From Bacteroides acidifaciens (GTDB taxonomy: Bacteria > Bacteroidota > Bacteroidia > Bacteroidales > Bacteroidaceae): DNA of 51,497 bases. Under the pieces are notes generated by a model. That model had not been told where the DNA came from and did no database searches. It saw only the letters and a program-made list of their open reading frames with translations. The position numbers were made by a program, and so were the translations under genes. Where the stretch lies: positions 1 through 51,497 of the forward strand of contig NZ_JANJZR010000028.1 of the NCBI RefSeq assembly GCF_024623065.1. The letters run 5' to 3'. Each line of letters opens with the position of its first letter. The stretch's first letter is position 1. This document shows, one piece after another, positions 8,224 through 16,237 of this stretch.

Positions 8224-9096
8224 ATGTCAATGATAAAACCTGTATCTCCTATTTACATAAACGTAAAAGGGCAGTTGCTCGACCTCGCCGTTCCGCAGGT
8301 GATGGGTATCTTGAATGTGACTCCCGATTCTTTTTATTCCGGCAGCCGGATGCAGACCGAAGAAGATATTGCAGCCCGTGCCCGGCAAATCATTGACGAA
8401 GGTGCTGCCATTATTGATATAGGGGCTTATTCTTCGCGTCCCAATGCCGAACATATTTCTGCCGAAGAGGAAATGCGCAGGCTGCGCACCGGACTGGAGA
8501 TCCTGAACCGTCACCATCCGGACGCTGTCATCTCCGTGGATACTTTCCGTGCTGATGTGGCGGAACAATGTGTGAGGGAATATGGAGTAGCCATTATCAA
8601 TGACATCGCTGCCGGTGAGATGGACGACCGTATGTTCCGTACGGTAGCCGAATTGGGAGTGCCATATATCATGATGCATATGCAGGGAACCCCGCAGAGT
8701 ATGCAGAAAGAACCTCATTATAACAATCTGATAAAAGAAGTTTTCCTGTATTTCGCCCGTAAAGTGCAGCAACTCCGTGATTTGGGAGTAAAAGATATTA
8801 TTCTCGACCCGGGATTCGGATTCGGTAAGACATTGGAGCATAATTATGAGCTGATGGCACACTTGGAAGAGTTCAGCATTTTCGAACTTCCGCTCTTGGT
8901 AGGAGTATCCCGGAAGTCCATGATTTATAAGTTATTGGGCGGAACCCCGCAGGATTCGCTGAACGGGACAACCATATTGGATACCGTCGCGTTAATGAAA
9001 GGTGCACATATCCTTCGCGTACATGATGTACGCGAAGCCGTGGAAGCCGTCCGAATCATGGAAAAGATAAAAGAAGAGAGTTCATGTAGCAAATAA
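8224..9096 (+). CDS. folP: Dihydropteroate synthase FolP
   Basis: Condenses p-aminobenzoate with hydroxymethyl-dihydropterin diphosphate in folate synthesis; the sulfonamide target. 290 aa. The two family signatures are clear: MGILNVTPDSFYSGSR near the N-terminus of the TIM barrel and IIDIGAYSSRPNA shortly after it. DPGFGFGKTLEHN and GVSRKSMI follow, and the C-terminal RVHDVREAVEAV closes the barrel. The first ATG (8224) is used; an ATG two codons later (8230) is equally possible. It is followed after 12 bp by cdaA, an arrangement I recall as common in Bacteroidetes. Confidence 0.97.
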   Translation: MSMIKPVSPIYINVKGQLLDLAVPQVMGILNVTPDSFYSGSRMQTEEDIAARARQIIDEGAAIIDIGAYSSRPNAEHISAEEEMRRLRTGLEILNRHHPDAVISVDTFRADVAEQCVREYGVAIINDIAAGEMDDRMFRTVAELGVPYIMMHMQGTPQSMQKEPHYNNLIKEVFLYFARKVQQLRDLGVKDIILDPGFGFGKTLEHNYELMAHLEEFSIFELPLLVGVSRKSMIYKLLGGTPQDSLNGTTILDTVALMKGAHILRVHDVREAVEAVRIMEKIKEESSCSK

Positions 9097-9108
9097 AAGG
9101 AAGATAGC

Positions 9109-9873
9109 ATGTTTTTTGAATTTGGCATAAAAGATTTTATTGATATTCTGCTGGTAGCTTTGCTGTTGTACTATACCTACAAACTGATGAAAGCATCCGG
9201 TTCCATCAAGGTTTTCACCGGCATCCTTGTTTTTATCCTGATTTGGCTCGTAGTGACACAAGTGCTGGAAATGAAACTGTTGGGCTCTATTTTCGACACC
9301 TTGATGAATGTGGGTGTGATAGCCTTGATTGTTCTTTTCCAGGATGAGATACGCCGTTTCTTACTGACCTTGGGCTCTCACCGTCACGTCAGTGCATTGG
9401 CACGTCTTTTCAACGGCTCAAAGAAAGAGGCTCTGAAGCACGACGACATCATGCCGGTAGTTATGGCTTGTCTGAGTATGGGAAAACAAAAAGTCGGCGC
9501 GTTGATTGTCATTGAACATAATACTCCTTTGGATGAAATCGTCCGTACAGGCGAAGTGATTGATGCGGCTGTCAACCAACGCTTGATTGAAAACATCTTT
9601 TTCAAGAACAGCCCTCTGCATGACGGCGCAATGGTCATCAGCAAGAAACGTATCAAAGCGGCAGGATGTATCCTTCCCGTGTCTCATGACTTGGATATTC
9701 CCAAAGAATTAGGATTGCGCCACCGTGCGGCTATGGGAATCTCGCAGCAGTCGGACGCCCATGCCATCATTGTCTCCGAAGAAACGGGCGGAATCTCCGT
9801 GGCTTATCGCGGACAATTCTATCTCCGCTTGAATGCGGAAGAGCTGGAAAGCCTGCTGACAAAGGAAAACTGA
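9109..9873 (+). CDS. cdaA: Diadenylate cyclase CdaA (DacA)
   Basis: Membrane-bound enzyme that makes cyclic di-AMP from two ATP. 254 aa. Three N-terminal hydrophobic segments (about residues 10-25, 33-53 and 62-78) are followed by the DAC domain with its two signature motifs: DGA at 172-174 (within NSPLHDGAMVIS) and RHR at 204-206 (within GLRHRAAMGIS). The architecture is that of CdaA, not DisA or CdaS. The regulators CdaR and GlmM that accompany CdaA in Firmicutes are absent here; it is instead co-transcribed with folP. A perfect 29-bp hairpin follows the stop. Confidence 0.95.
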   Translation: MFFEFGIKDFIDILLVALLLYYTYKLMKASGSIKVFTGILVFILIWLVVTQVLEMKLLGSIFDTLMNVGVIALIVLFQDEIRRFLLTLGSHRHVSALARLFNGSKKEALKHDDIMPVVMACLSMGKQKVGALIVIEHNTPLDEIVRTGEVIDAAVNQRLIENIFFKNSPLHDGAMVISKKRIKAAGCILPVSHDLDIPKELGLRHRAAMGISQQSDAHAIIVSEETGGISVAYRGQFYLRLNAEELESLLTKEN

Positions 9874-9887
9874 TTTTAGTTATAGTA

Positions 9888-9950
9888 ATAATGTAATGGT
9901 CAAAAGATGATGGTCATTTTGTGACCATCATCTTTTGACCATTACATTAT
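9888..9950. repeat. Perfect 29-bp inverted repeat after cdaA
   Basis: Bases 9888-9916 pair without mismatch with 9922-9950 around a TTTTG loop. The arms include GGTCAAAAGATGATGGTCA and its complement. There is no trailing T-tract, so it is an unusual terminator if it is one. It may instead be a miniature mobile element or a transcript-end stabiliser. It lies directly before the accessory glycan island. Confidence 0.9.
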
Positions 9951-9991
9951 GAATTCATTATCTTTGGAGCAGAAACCAGTGTAATATAGGT

Positions 9992-10305
9992 ATGAACAAT
10001 CCTTTTGTAACTAATGGCTATGTTTCTGCAAAGTACTTCTGTGATAGGGAAAAGAGACAGAGAACGTGATAACGATGCTGCTTAACGGAAATAATATAGC
10101 TTTGATTTCTCCGCGACGATATGGAAAGACGGATTTAATCAGGCATTGTTTTTCCTGTCCGGAAATAAACGAGCGTTTTTATACGTTTATTGTGGACATT
10201 TATGCGACCCGTTCATTGCGTGATTTGGTAAATAAGCTCGGGAAAGCTATTTTGCTTTATTTTCAACCCTTTTTGAATGATAATTATCCCCTCCTTTTTA
10301 GGTGA
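9992..10305 (+). pseudogene. Remnant of an AAA-type ATPase (frameshifted and truncated)
   Basis: The ATG at 9992 opens MNNPFVTNGYVSAKYFCDRE, the typical beginning of Bacteroides archaeal-type AAA ATPases, but the frame meets TGA at 10067. Adding one A in the run near 10049 would join it in frame to ITMLLNGNNIALISPRRYGKTDL, which contains the Walker A motif SPRRYGKTDL, and on to DIYATRSLRDLVNKLGKAIL. After that the residues no longer resemble the family and a stop follows at 10303. Intact members are several hundred residues long, so about three quarters of the gene is missing. The remnant marks the left edge of the glycan island. It may be a relic of insertion or deletion. Confidence 0.78.
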
Positions 10306-10311
10306 ATCACC

Positions 10312-10319
10312 TATCTTTG
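10312..10319 (+). promoter_or_regulatory. Promoter -7 box upstream of the GH35 gene
   Basis: TATCTTTG matches the Bacteroides -7 consensus 35 bp before the GH35 ATG. No proper -33 TTTG is seen at about 19 bp upstream, so the promoter may be weak or activator-dependent. The ATPase remnant ends seven bases before it. Confidence 0.5.
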
Positions 10320-10354
10320 CCGTATACTATTAAAATTCTATTTTTGAATAAACC

Positions 10355-12691
10355 ATGAAAAACAGATTGATTGCTTTACTGTTGCTTTTTACAGTCATTA
10401 TCTTTAGTAGTGCACAGGCGCAAACCACTGCCCACAAATTTGAGGCGGGCAAGAACACATTCCTACTTGATGGAAAACCATTTGTAGTGAAGGCGGCGGA
10501 GTTGCATTACACCCGTATCCCACAGGCTTACTGGAGTCATCGCATAGAGATGTGCAAAGCATTGGGAATGAATACGATTTGCATTTATATTTTCTGGAAT
10601 ATCCACGAACAGGAAGAAGGAAAGTTCGACTTCTCCGGTCAGAATGATATTGCTGCTTTCTGTAAACTTGCGCAGCTACATGGAATGTATGTTATTGTCC
10701 GCCCCGGCCCGTATGTGTGTGCGGAATGGGAGATGGGAGGACTTCCCTGGTGGCTGTTAAAGAAAAAAGATGTGGCCTTGCGCACGCTCGATCCTTATTA
10801 TATGGAACGTGTCGGCATCTTTATGAAAGAGGTCGGCAAACAACTGGCTCCGTTGCAAGTGGATAAAGGAGGAAACATTATCATGGTTCAGGTGGAGAAC
10901 GAGTATGGCTCTTACGGAACCGATAAACCATACGTTTCTGCCGTGCGTGATTTGGTACGTGAATCCGGTTTTACCGATGTGCCTCTGTTTCAATGCGACT
11001 GGAGCAGTAACTTTACCAATAACGCACTCGACGACCTGATTTGGACTGTGAATTTCGGAACTGGGGCTAATATCGACCAGCAGTTTAAGAAACTGAAAGA
11101 GCTTCGTCCCGAAACTCCGCTGATGTGCAGTGAGTTCTGGAGCGGATGGTTCGACCACTGGGGACGGAAACATGAAACACGTCCTGCCAAAGATATGGTG
11201 CAGGGCATCAAAGATATGCTCGATCGCAACATCTCCTTCAGCCTTTACATGACTCACGGAGGAACGACTTTCGGACATTGGGGTGGTGCCAACAATCCTG
11301 CCTACTCCGCTATGTGCAGTTCTTACGACTATGATGCCCCGATCAGCGAAGCCGGATGGACGACAGAGAAATACTTTCTCCTTCGCGATCTGCTGAAAAC
11401 ATATCTTCCTGCCGGTGAAGCGCTGCCGGAAGTTCCTGCTGCACTGCCTGTCATTGAAGTGCCCGAATTTCATTTCACCAAAATAGCTCCGCTTTTCTCC
11501 AACTTGCCGGATGCCAAACAGTCGGTGGATATCCAGCCGATGGAACAATTCAACCAAGGGTGGGGAACGATCCTGTATCGTACCACATTGCCCGAAGCAG
11601 TAACCTCAGGCACTACATTGAAAATCACCGAAGTGCACGACTGGGCACAAATCTACGCCAATGGCAAACTGTTGGCTCGCCTCGACCGCCGCAAAGGAGA
11701 ATTTACCACTACCTTGCCGGCCTTGAAGAAAGGCACACAACTGGATATTCTGGTAGAGGCAATGGGACGTGTCAACTTTGATAAGTCCATCCACGACCGG
11801 AAGGGAATCACCGATAAGGTAGAACTCCTTTCGGGCAATCAGGCGAAAGAACTGAAAAACTGGATTGTATATAACTTCCCCGTAGACTACTCATTTATCA
11901 AGAACAAGAACTACAAGGACACGAAAATATTACCGACTATGCCCGCTTACTATCGATCATCTTTCAAACTCGATAAAGTAGGCGACACTTTCCTCGACAT
12001 GAGCACATGGGGTAAAGGTATGGTATGGGTGAACGGTCATGCGATGGGGCGTTTCTGGGAGATCGGCCCCCAACAGACCCTCTTTATGCCGGGTTGCTGG
12101 CTCAAAGAAGGAGAGAATGAAATTCTTGTATTAGATTTGAAAGGTCCTGCCAAGGCTTCTATCAAAGGCTTGAAGAAACCTATTCTTGATGTGCTTCGTG
12201 AAAAAGCTCCCGAAACACACCGCAAGGATGGAGAAAAGTTGAAACTGACAGGAGAAAAGGTTGCGCACGAAGGAGCCTTCACTCCGGGCAACGGCTGGCA
12301 GGAAGTACGATTTGCTGCTCCGGCGAAAGGACGTTATTTCTGTTTGGAAGCGCTTTCTCCGCAAGCCAATGATAACATCGCAGCAGTGGCAGAGTTCGAT
12401 GTCCTGGGAGCTGATGGCAAACCGGTATCTCGTGAGCATTGGAAGATTCGTTATGCCGATAGCGAAGAAACGCGTAGCGGCAACCGTACAGCCGACAAAA
12501 TATTTGATTTGCAGGAATCTACTTTCTGGATGACCGTGGACAATGTTCCTTATCCTCATCAATTGGTGATTGACTTGAGTAAAGTGGAAACAGTGACCGG
12601 CTTCCGCTATCTGCCCCGTGCCGAAAAAGAATATCCGGGCATGATTAAAGAATATCGGGTGTATGTGAAATCTGCTGACTTTAACTACTAA
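10355..12691 (+). CDS. GH35 beta-galactosidase with C-terminal discoidin-like domain
   Basis: Exported exo-beta-galactosidase (retaining, GH35), 778 aa. Signal peptide at residues 1-22 (cut near AQAQ-TT). The catalytic TIM barrel carries the acid/base E183 in VQVENEYGSYG and the nucleophile E260 in LMCSEFWSGWFDHWG, plus the family signature RPGPYVCAEWEMGGLPWW. Beta-sandwich regions follow (about residues 360-600). The last 130 residues (from about 640, EKVAHEGAFTPGNGW, to YRVYVKS) look like an F5/8 type C (discoidin/CBM32-like) fold. Length is normal for Bacteroides GH35. It is the first intact gene of an island with arabinofuranosidase and GH97 genes, suggesting removal of galactose from pectic or arabinogalactan side chains. 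Periplasmic or surface location is not decided by the signal peptide. Confidence 0.93.
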   Translation: MKNRLIALLLLFTVIIFSSAQAQTTAHKFEAGKNTFLLDGKPFVVKAAELHYTRIPQAYWSHRIEMCKALGMNTICIYIFWNIHEQEEGKFDFSGQNDIAAFCKLAQLHGMYVIVRPGPYVCAEWEMGGLPWWLLKKKDVALRTLDPYYMERVGIFMKEVGKQLAPLQVDKGGNIIMVQVENEYGSYGTDKPYVSAVRDLVRESGFTDVPLFQCDWSSNFTNNALDDLIWTVNFGTGANIDQQFKKLKELRPETPLMCSEFWSGWFDHWGRKHETRPAKDMVQGIKDMLDRNISFSLYMTHGGTTFGHWGGANNPAYSAMCSSYDYDAPISEAGWTTEKYFLLRDLLKTYLPAGEALPEVPAALPVIEVPEFHFTKIAPLFSNLPDAKQSVDIQPMEQFNQGWGTILYRTTLPEAVTSGTTLKITEVHDWAQIYANGKLLARLDRRKGEFTTTLPALKKGTQLDILVEAMGRVNFDKSIHDRKGITDKVELLSGNQAKELKNWIVYNFPVDYSFIKNKNYKDTKILPTMPAYYRSSFKLDKVGDTFLDMSTWGKGMVWVNGHAMGRFWEIGPQQTLFMPGCWLKEGENEILVLDLKGPAKASIKGLKKPILDVLREKAPETHRKDGEKLKLTGEKVAHEGAFTPGNGWQEVRFAAPAKGRYFCLEALSPQANDNIAAVAEFDVLGADGKPVSREHWKIRYADSEETRSGNRTADKIFDLQESTFWMTVDNVPYPHQLVIDLSKVETVTGFRYLPRAEKEYPGMIKEYRVYVKSADFNY

Positions 12692-12726
12692 ACAATTGAT
12701 GTACAAGCATTGAAATGATAATAGAT

Positions 12727-13439
12727 ATGAAGAAAAATATAATCCTTTTCGCACTCCTTTTCGTAGGAGTGTTGACTGGATATTGCCAACAATCTGCTTA
12801 CCTGTTCGTTTATTTCACCGGCAATCGCATGAGTGAAGAAGCCGTCAGGATGGCTGTTAGTCTCGACGGATATAATTATAAAGCCTTGAATGGAAATCAA
12901 CCGGTACTTGATTCCCGTGTGATTAGTTCAACAGGTGGAGTGCGCGATCCTCATATTTTACGTTGTGAAGATGGGAAGACATTTTATATGGTAGTTACAG
13001 ACATGGTATCTGCCAATGGATGGAGTTCTAATCGCGCCATGGTATTGCTGAAATCGAAAGACCTTGTACACTGGACTTCCAATATCGTAAATATCCAGAA
13101 GAAATATCCCGATCAGGAAAACCTGAAACGTGTGTGGGCGCCACAAACGATTTATGACAAGGAAGCCGGAAAATACATGATCTATTGGTCCATGCAACAT
13201 GGCAATGGTCCGGACAGTGGACGGAATCAGATGACTATAAGCAGCAGACGAAGGATGCGGTAGAGGGTGCGGGCATCTTTCCATTGATTGGCTCGGATAA
13301 GTATATCTTGATGTATGATGTGTATATGAAAGGCAAATACCAGTTTACGGAAAGTGCTGATTTAGAACACTTCAAAGTGATTGACCATGCCGTTAGTATG
13401 GATTTCCATCCACGCCACAGTTTCTTGTCGCGAAGATGA
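12727..13439 (+). pseudogene. GH43-family glycosidase pseudogene (internal out-of-frame deletion)
   Basis: The 5' part from ATG 12727 encodes a signal peptide (MKKNIILFALLFVGVLTGYC) and a GH43-type beta-propeller start: GVRDPHILRCEDGKTFYMVV, LKSKDLVHWTS, VWAPQTIYDKEAGKYMIYWS. At about 13212-13217 it passes from GNGPD to GQWTESDDYKQQ in another frame, which continues as AVEGAGIFPLIGSDKYILMY and HAVSMDFHPRH and then breaks again. In intact relatives a middle segment of several tens of residues lies between these parts, so it was deleted out of frame, and the C-terminus is also lost. The ATG at 12715 could be the original start. Two frames and no C-terminal blades make activity very unlikely. 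Confidence 0.85.
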
Positions 13440-13744
13440 TTTCATTGAAAGGAAATTTGGGCACCTCTCATCTACAAATTCAATGAATTTCAAGCGGGTA
13501 GTCTTCATTTCCAGATAAATACATTCATTCTTTCGTCTTTTTCTGAGTTATTAAGATAAGGTGGATTCACTAGTGTAATCCAGGAAAATAGTATACGATA
13601 TTGGAAAAAGTGTATATTTTACTCTTGTTTACTTGTTTCTTATATATTTTTAAGTGTAAAACAACCAATTATAGCTTGAAATATATCAGTTAGAATAATG
13701 AAAATCTTAACTTTGCGATTGATAATCTTAATGCAATAGATACC
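13440..13744. other. Gene-free stretch between the GH43 pseudogene and the GH51 gene
   Basis: I see no reading frame with coding character in these 305 bp. The sequence becomes AT-rich from about 13600. It includes a -7 type box TAACTTTG at 13708-13715, 29 bp before the GH51 ATG, which is the likely start signal for GH51 and GH97 transcription. The first part may be decayed 3' sequence of the GH43 gene. Confidence 0.6.
13708..13715 (+). promoter_or_regulatory. Promoter -7 box upstream of the GH51 gene
   Basis: TAACTTTG followed by CGATT matches TAnnTTTG at a normal distance (29 bp) from the start codon. A -33 TTTG is not evident. Confidence 0.55.
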
Positions 13745-16210
13745 ATGAGAAAATTATTCCTGTTTTTAGTTGTCTTGTTTTTGTCGTTTCAGCAAGTCAC
13801 TTTAGCTGCCATCAAAGAAATGACGAGTACCCCCGATTCGGTTTATCTCTTTTCCTTCGCTACTTCCGGAGACGACGGACGCAGCGGACTTCGTTTTGCC
13901 TGGAGCATGGATAAAGAAAACTGGTTTGAAGTCGGTCGGAACTACGGATATCTCCGGTGTGATTACAGTCGCTGGGGATCACAGAAGAAAATGCTCGACC
14001 CTTATTTGAAACAGTCGCCCGCTGGCGAATGGATATGTACCTGGAAATTGAATGATCGTGATGGATACGGTCAGGCCACTTCTAAAGACTTGATAAACTG
14101 GACCAGCCAGAAATATCCCCGTACTACTTCCGATTTTAACGGAACAAGAGTGAAAGCCGTAGTTGCCGGAGAGGAGCAGAAAGGAACTATCAACCGGGTA
14201 GCGTGGACTTTGGTAGATGGATTAAATAAGAATTATGGCTGGAATCAATATCGGAACTCATTGCATGGAGAACGTCCGGTACAGGATGGAGAACGTTTTG
14301 CCGGTTTGAAGCCTGTAAAAGCAACGGTCACCGTACAACCCGAACGTGCCAAGACCATCAGCGATGTCTTGTTGGGTGCTTTCTTTGAAGATATTAATTA
14401 TTCGGCAGACGGAGGACTCTATGCAGAACTTATCCAAAACCGCGACTTCGAGTATGACCCTTCGGACAGGGAAGGAGATAAGAACTGGAATAGTACTCAT
14501 TCGTGGACATTGAAAGGAGATAAAACCACTTTCACTATTGCTACTACCGATCCTATTCATGCCAATAATCCGCACTATGCCGTATTGAATGTAGAACGAC
14601 CGGGAGCCGCGTTAGAAAATACAGGCTTTGATGGTATCGCGCTGAATGTCGGAGAGAAATATGACTTTTTCATATTTGCGAGGGTTCCGCAGGGTCAATC
14701 AAATAAATTACAGGTTCGTTTGGTAGATGGAGAAGGAAATATATGTGGAGAGACTCCTCTGACTGTGTCTTCCCGTCAATGGAAAACGTATAAAGCAGTG
14801 ATTACTGCCAAAGCAACCGCAGATACTCGCCTCGAAATCATTCCCCAATCTGCTGGAGAATTGAATCTGGATATGATTTCCCTGTTTCCGCAGCATACAT
14901 TTAAAGGACGCAAGAACGGACTCCGCAAGGATCTGGCTCAAGTGTTAGCTGACATTCATCCCCGTTTCATCCGTTTTCCGGGTGGCTGTGTGGCTCATGG
15001 TGATGGTCTGAAGAATATCTATCAATGGAAAAACACAGTCGGTCCGTTAGAAGCAAGAAAGGCTCAACGCAACCTTTGGGGGTATCATCAAAGCATGGGA
15101 CTGGGATATTTTGAATATTTTCAATTCTGCGAAGATATTGGTGCGGAACCGCTTCCGGTATTGGCTGCCGGTGTTCCTTGCCAGAACTCTGCCTGTCACG
15201 GTGACTTGAGAGGCGGACAGCAAGGCGGTATCCCTATGAGCGAAATGGGTGCTTATATTCAGGATATTCTTGATTTGATAGAATGGGCAAACGGCGACGC
15301 TAAGAAGACAAAGTGGGGAAAGGTACGTGCCGAAGCAGGCCATCCGAAACCTTTCAACCTGAAATACATTGGTATCGGAAATGAAGATCTCATCACCGAT
15401 ATCTTCGAAGAACGTTTTACAATGATATTTAATGCCATCAAAGAAAAATATCCGGAAATGATCGTTGTAGGTACAGTAGGACCGTTCAATGAAGGTACAG
15501 ACTACGTAGAAGGATGGAAACTGGCCGACAAACTGGGTGTGCCGATGGTGGACGAACATTATTATCAGACTCCGGGATGGTTCCTGAACAATCAGGATTT
15601 CTACGATAAATACGACCGTTCGAAAAAGACAAAAGTATATCTGGGCGAATATGCGACTCATATCCCGGGACGAAAAGCGAATATCGAAACTGCACTGACG
15701 GAAGCTCTTTATCTTGCTGCCCTGGAACGCAATGGAGACGTTGTACACATGACTTCTTACGCTCCTCTTCTCGCCAAAGAAGGACATACCCAATGGAATC
15801 CGGATTTGATTTACTTCAATAACCGGGAAGTGAAACCGACCACCGGATATTATGTGCAGAAACTCTACGGACAGAATGCCGGAAACGAATATTTGCCGTC
15901 GAAGATCACTTTGGATAATAAAGACGATAAAGTGCAGAAACGTTTTGCTTCTTCCATTGTCCGCGATTCGGCAAGTGGAGATGTGATTGTGAAGTTGGTC
16001 AACTTACTTCCAGTAGAGGTTAATACCCATGTCGACCTTTCCGGAATCGGTGCGATACAGTCTTCTGCAAAGAGAACCGTACTGACCGGCAAACCGGCAG
16101 ATACTCCGCTACCTGTTGAGGATACGGTGGAAGTGGCAGAACAGTTTGATTGCCAATTGCCTGCCTACTCTTTTACGGTGATCCGGATAAAAAAGGCAAA
16201 TGAGAAATAA
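13745..16210 (+). CDS. GH51 alpha-L-arabinofuranosidase with N-terminal GH43-like domain
   Basis: Exported alpha-L-arabinofuranosidase (retaining), 821 aa. Signal peptide about residues 1-21. Residues 30-185 resemble part of a GH43-type propeller (VYLFSFATSGDDGRSG, ATSKDLINWTSQKYP). A linker leads to the GH51 region from about residue 195, with a carbohydrate-binding-like insert (230-380). The barrel has FIRFPGGCVAHGD, the acid/base E547 in YIGIGNEDL and the nucleophile E635 in VYLGEYATHIPG. The C-terminal beta-sandwich ends at SFTVIRIKK. The domain pair is known in Bacteroides. The GH43-like part is too short to be a full catalytic propeller. It is followed after 27 bp by the GH97 gene, probably on one transcript. 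Substrate is inferred to be arabinan or arabinogalactan side chains. Confidence 0.92.
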   Translation: MRKLFLFLVVLFLSFQQVTLAAIKEMTSTPDSVYLFSFATSGDDGRSGLRFAWSMDKENWFEVGRNYGYLRCDYSRWGSQKKMLDPYLKQSPAGEWICTWKLNDRDGYGQATSKDLINWTSQKYPRTTSDFNGTRVKAVVAGEEQKGTINRVAWTLVDGLNKNYGWNQYRNSLHGERPVQDGERFAGLKPVKATVTVQPERAKTISDVLLGAFFEDINYSADGGLYAELIQNRDFEYDPSDREGDKNWNSTHSWTLKGDKTTFTIATTDPIHANNPHYAVLNVERPGAALENTGFDGIALNVGEKYDFFIFARVPQGQSNKLQVRLVDGEGNICGETPLTVSSRQWKTYKAVITAKATADTRLEIIPQSAGELNLDMISLFPQHTFKGRKNGLRKDLAQVLADIHPRFIRFPGGCVAHGDGLKNIYQWKNTVGPLEARKAQRNLWGYHQSMGLGYFEYFQFCEDIGAEPLPVLAAGVPCQNSACHGDLRGGQQGGIPMSEMGAYIQDILDLIEWANGDAKKTKWGKVRAEAGHPKPFNLKYIGIGNEDLITDIFEERFTMIFNAIKEKYPEMIVVGTVGPFNEGTDYVEGWKLADKLGVPMVDEHYYQTPGWFLNNQDFYDKYDRSKKTKVYLGEYATHIPGRKANIETALTEALYLAALERNGDVVHMTSYAPLLAKEGHTQWNPDLIYFNNREVKPTTGYYVQKLYGQNAGNEYLPSKITLDNKDDKVQKRFASSIVRDSASGDVIVKLVNLLPVEVNTHVDLSGIGAIQSSAKRTVLTGKPADTPLPVEDTVEVAEQFDCQLPAYSFTVIRIKKANEK

Positions 16211-16237
16211 CAGGAAATAAATGAAGAACATAATAAC

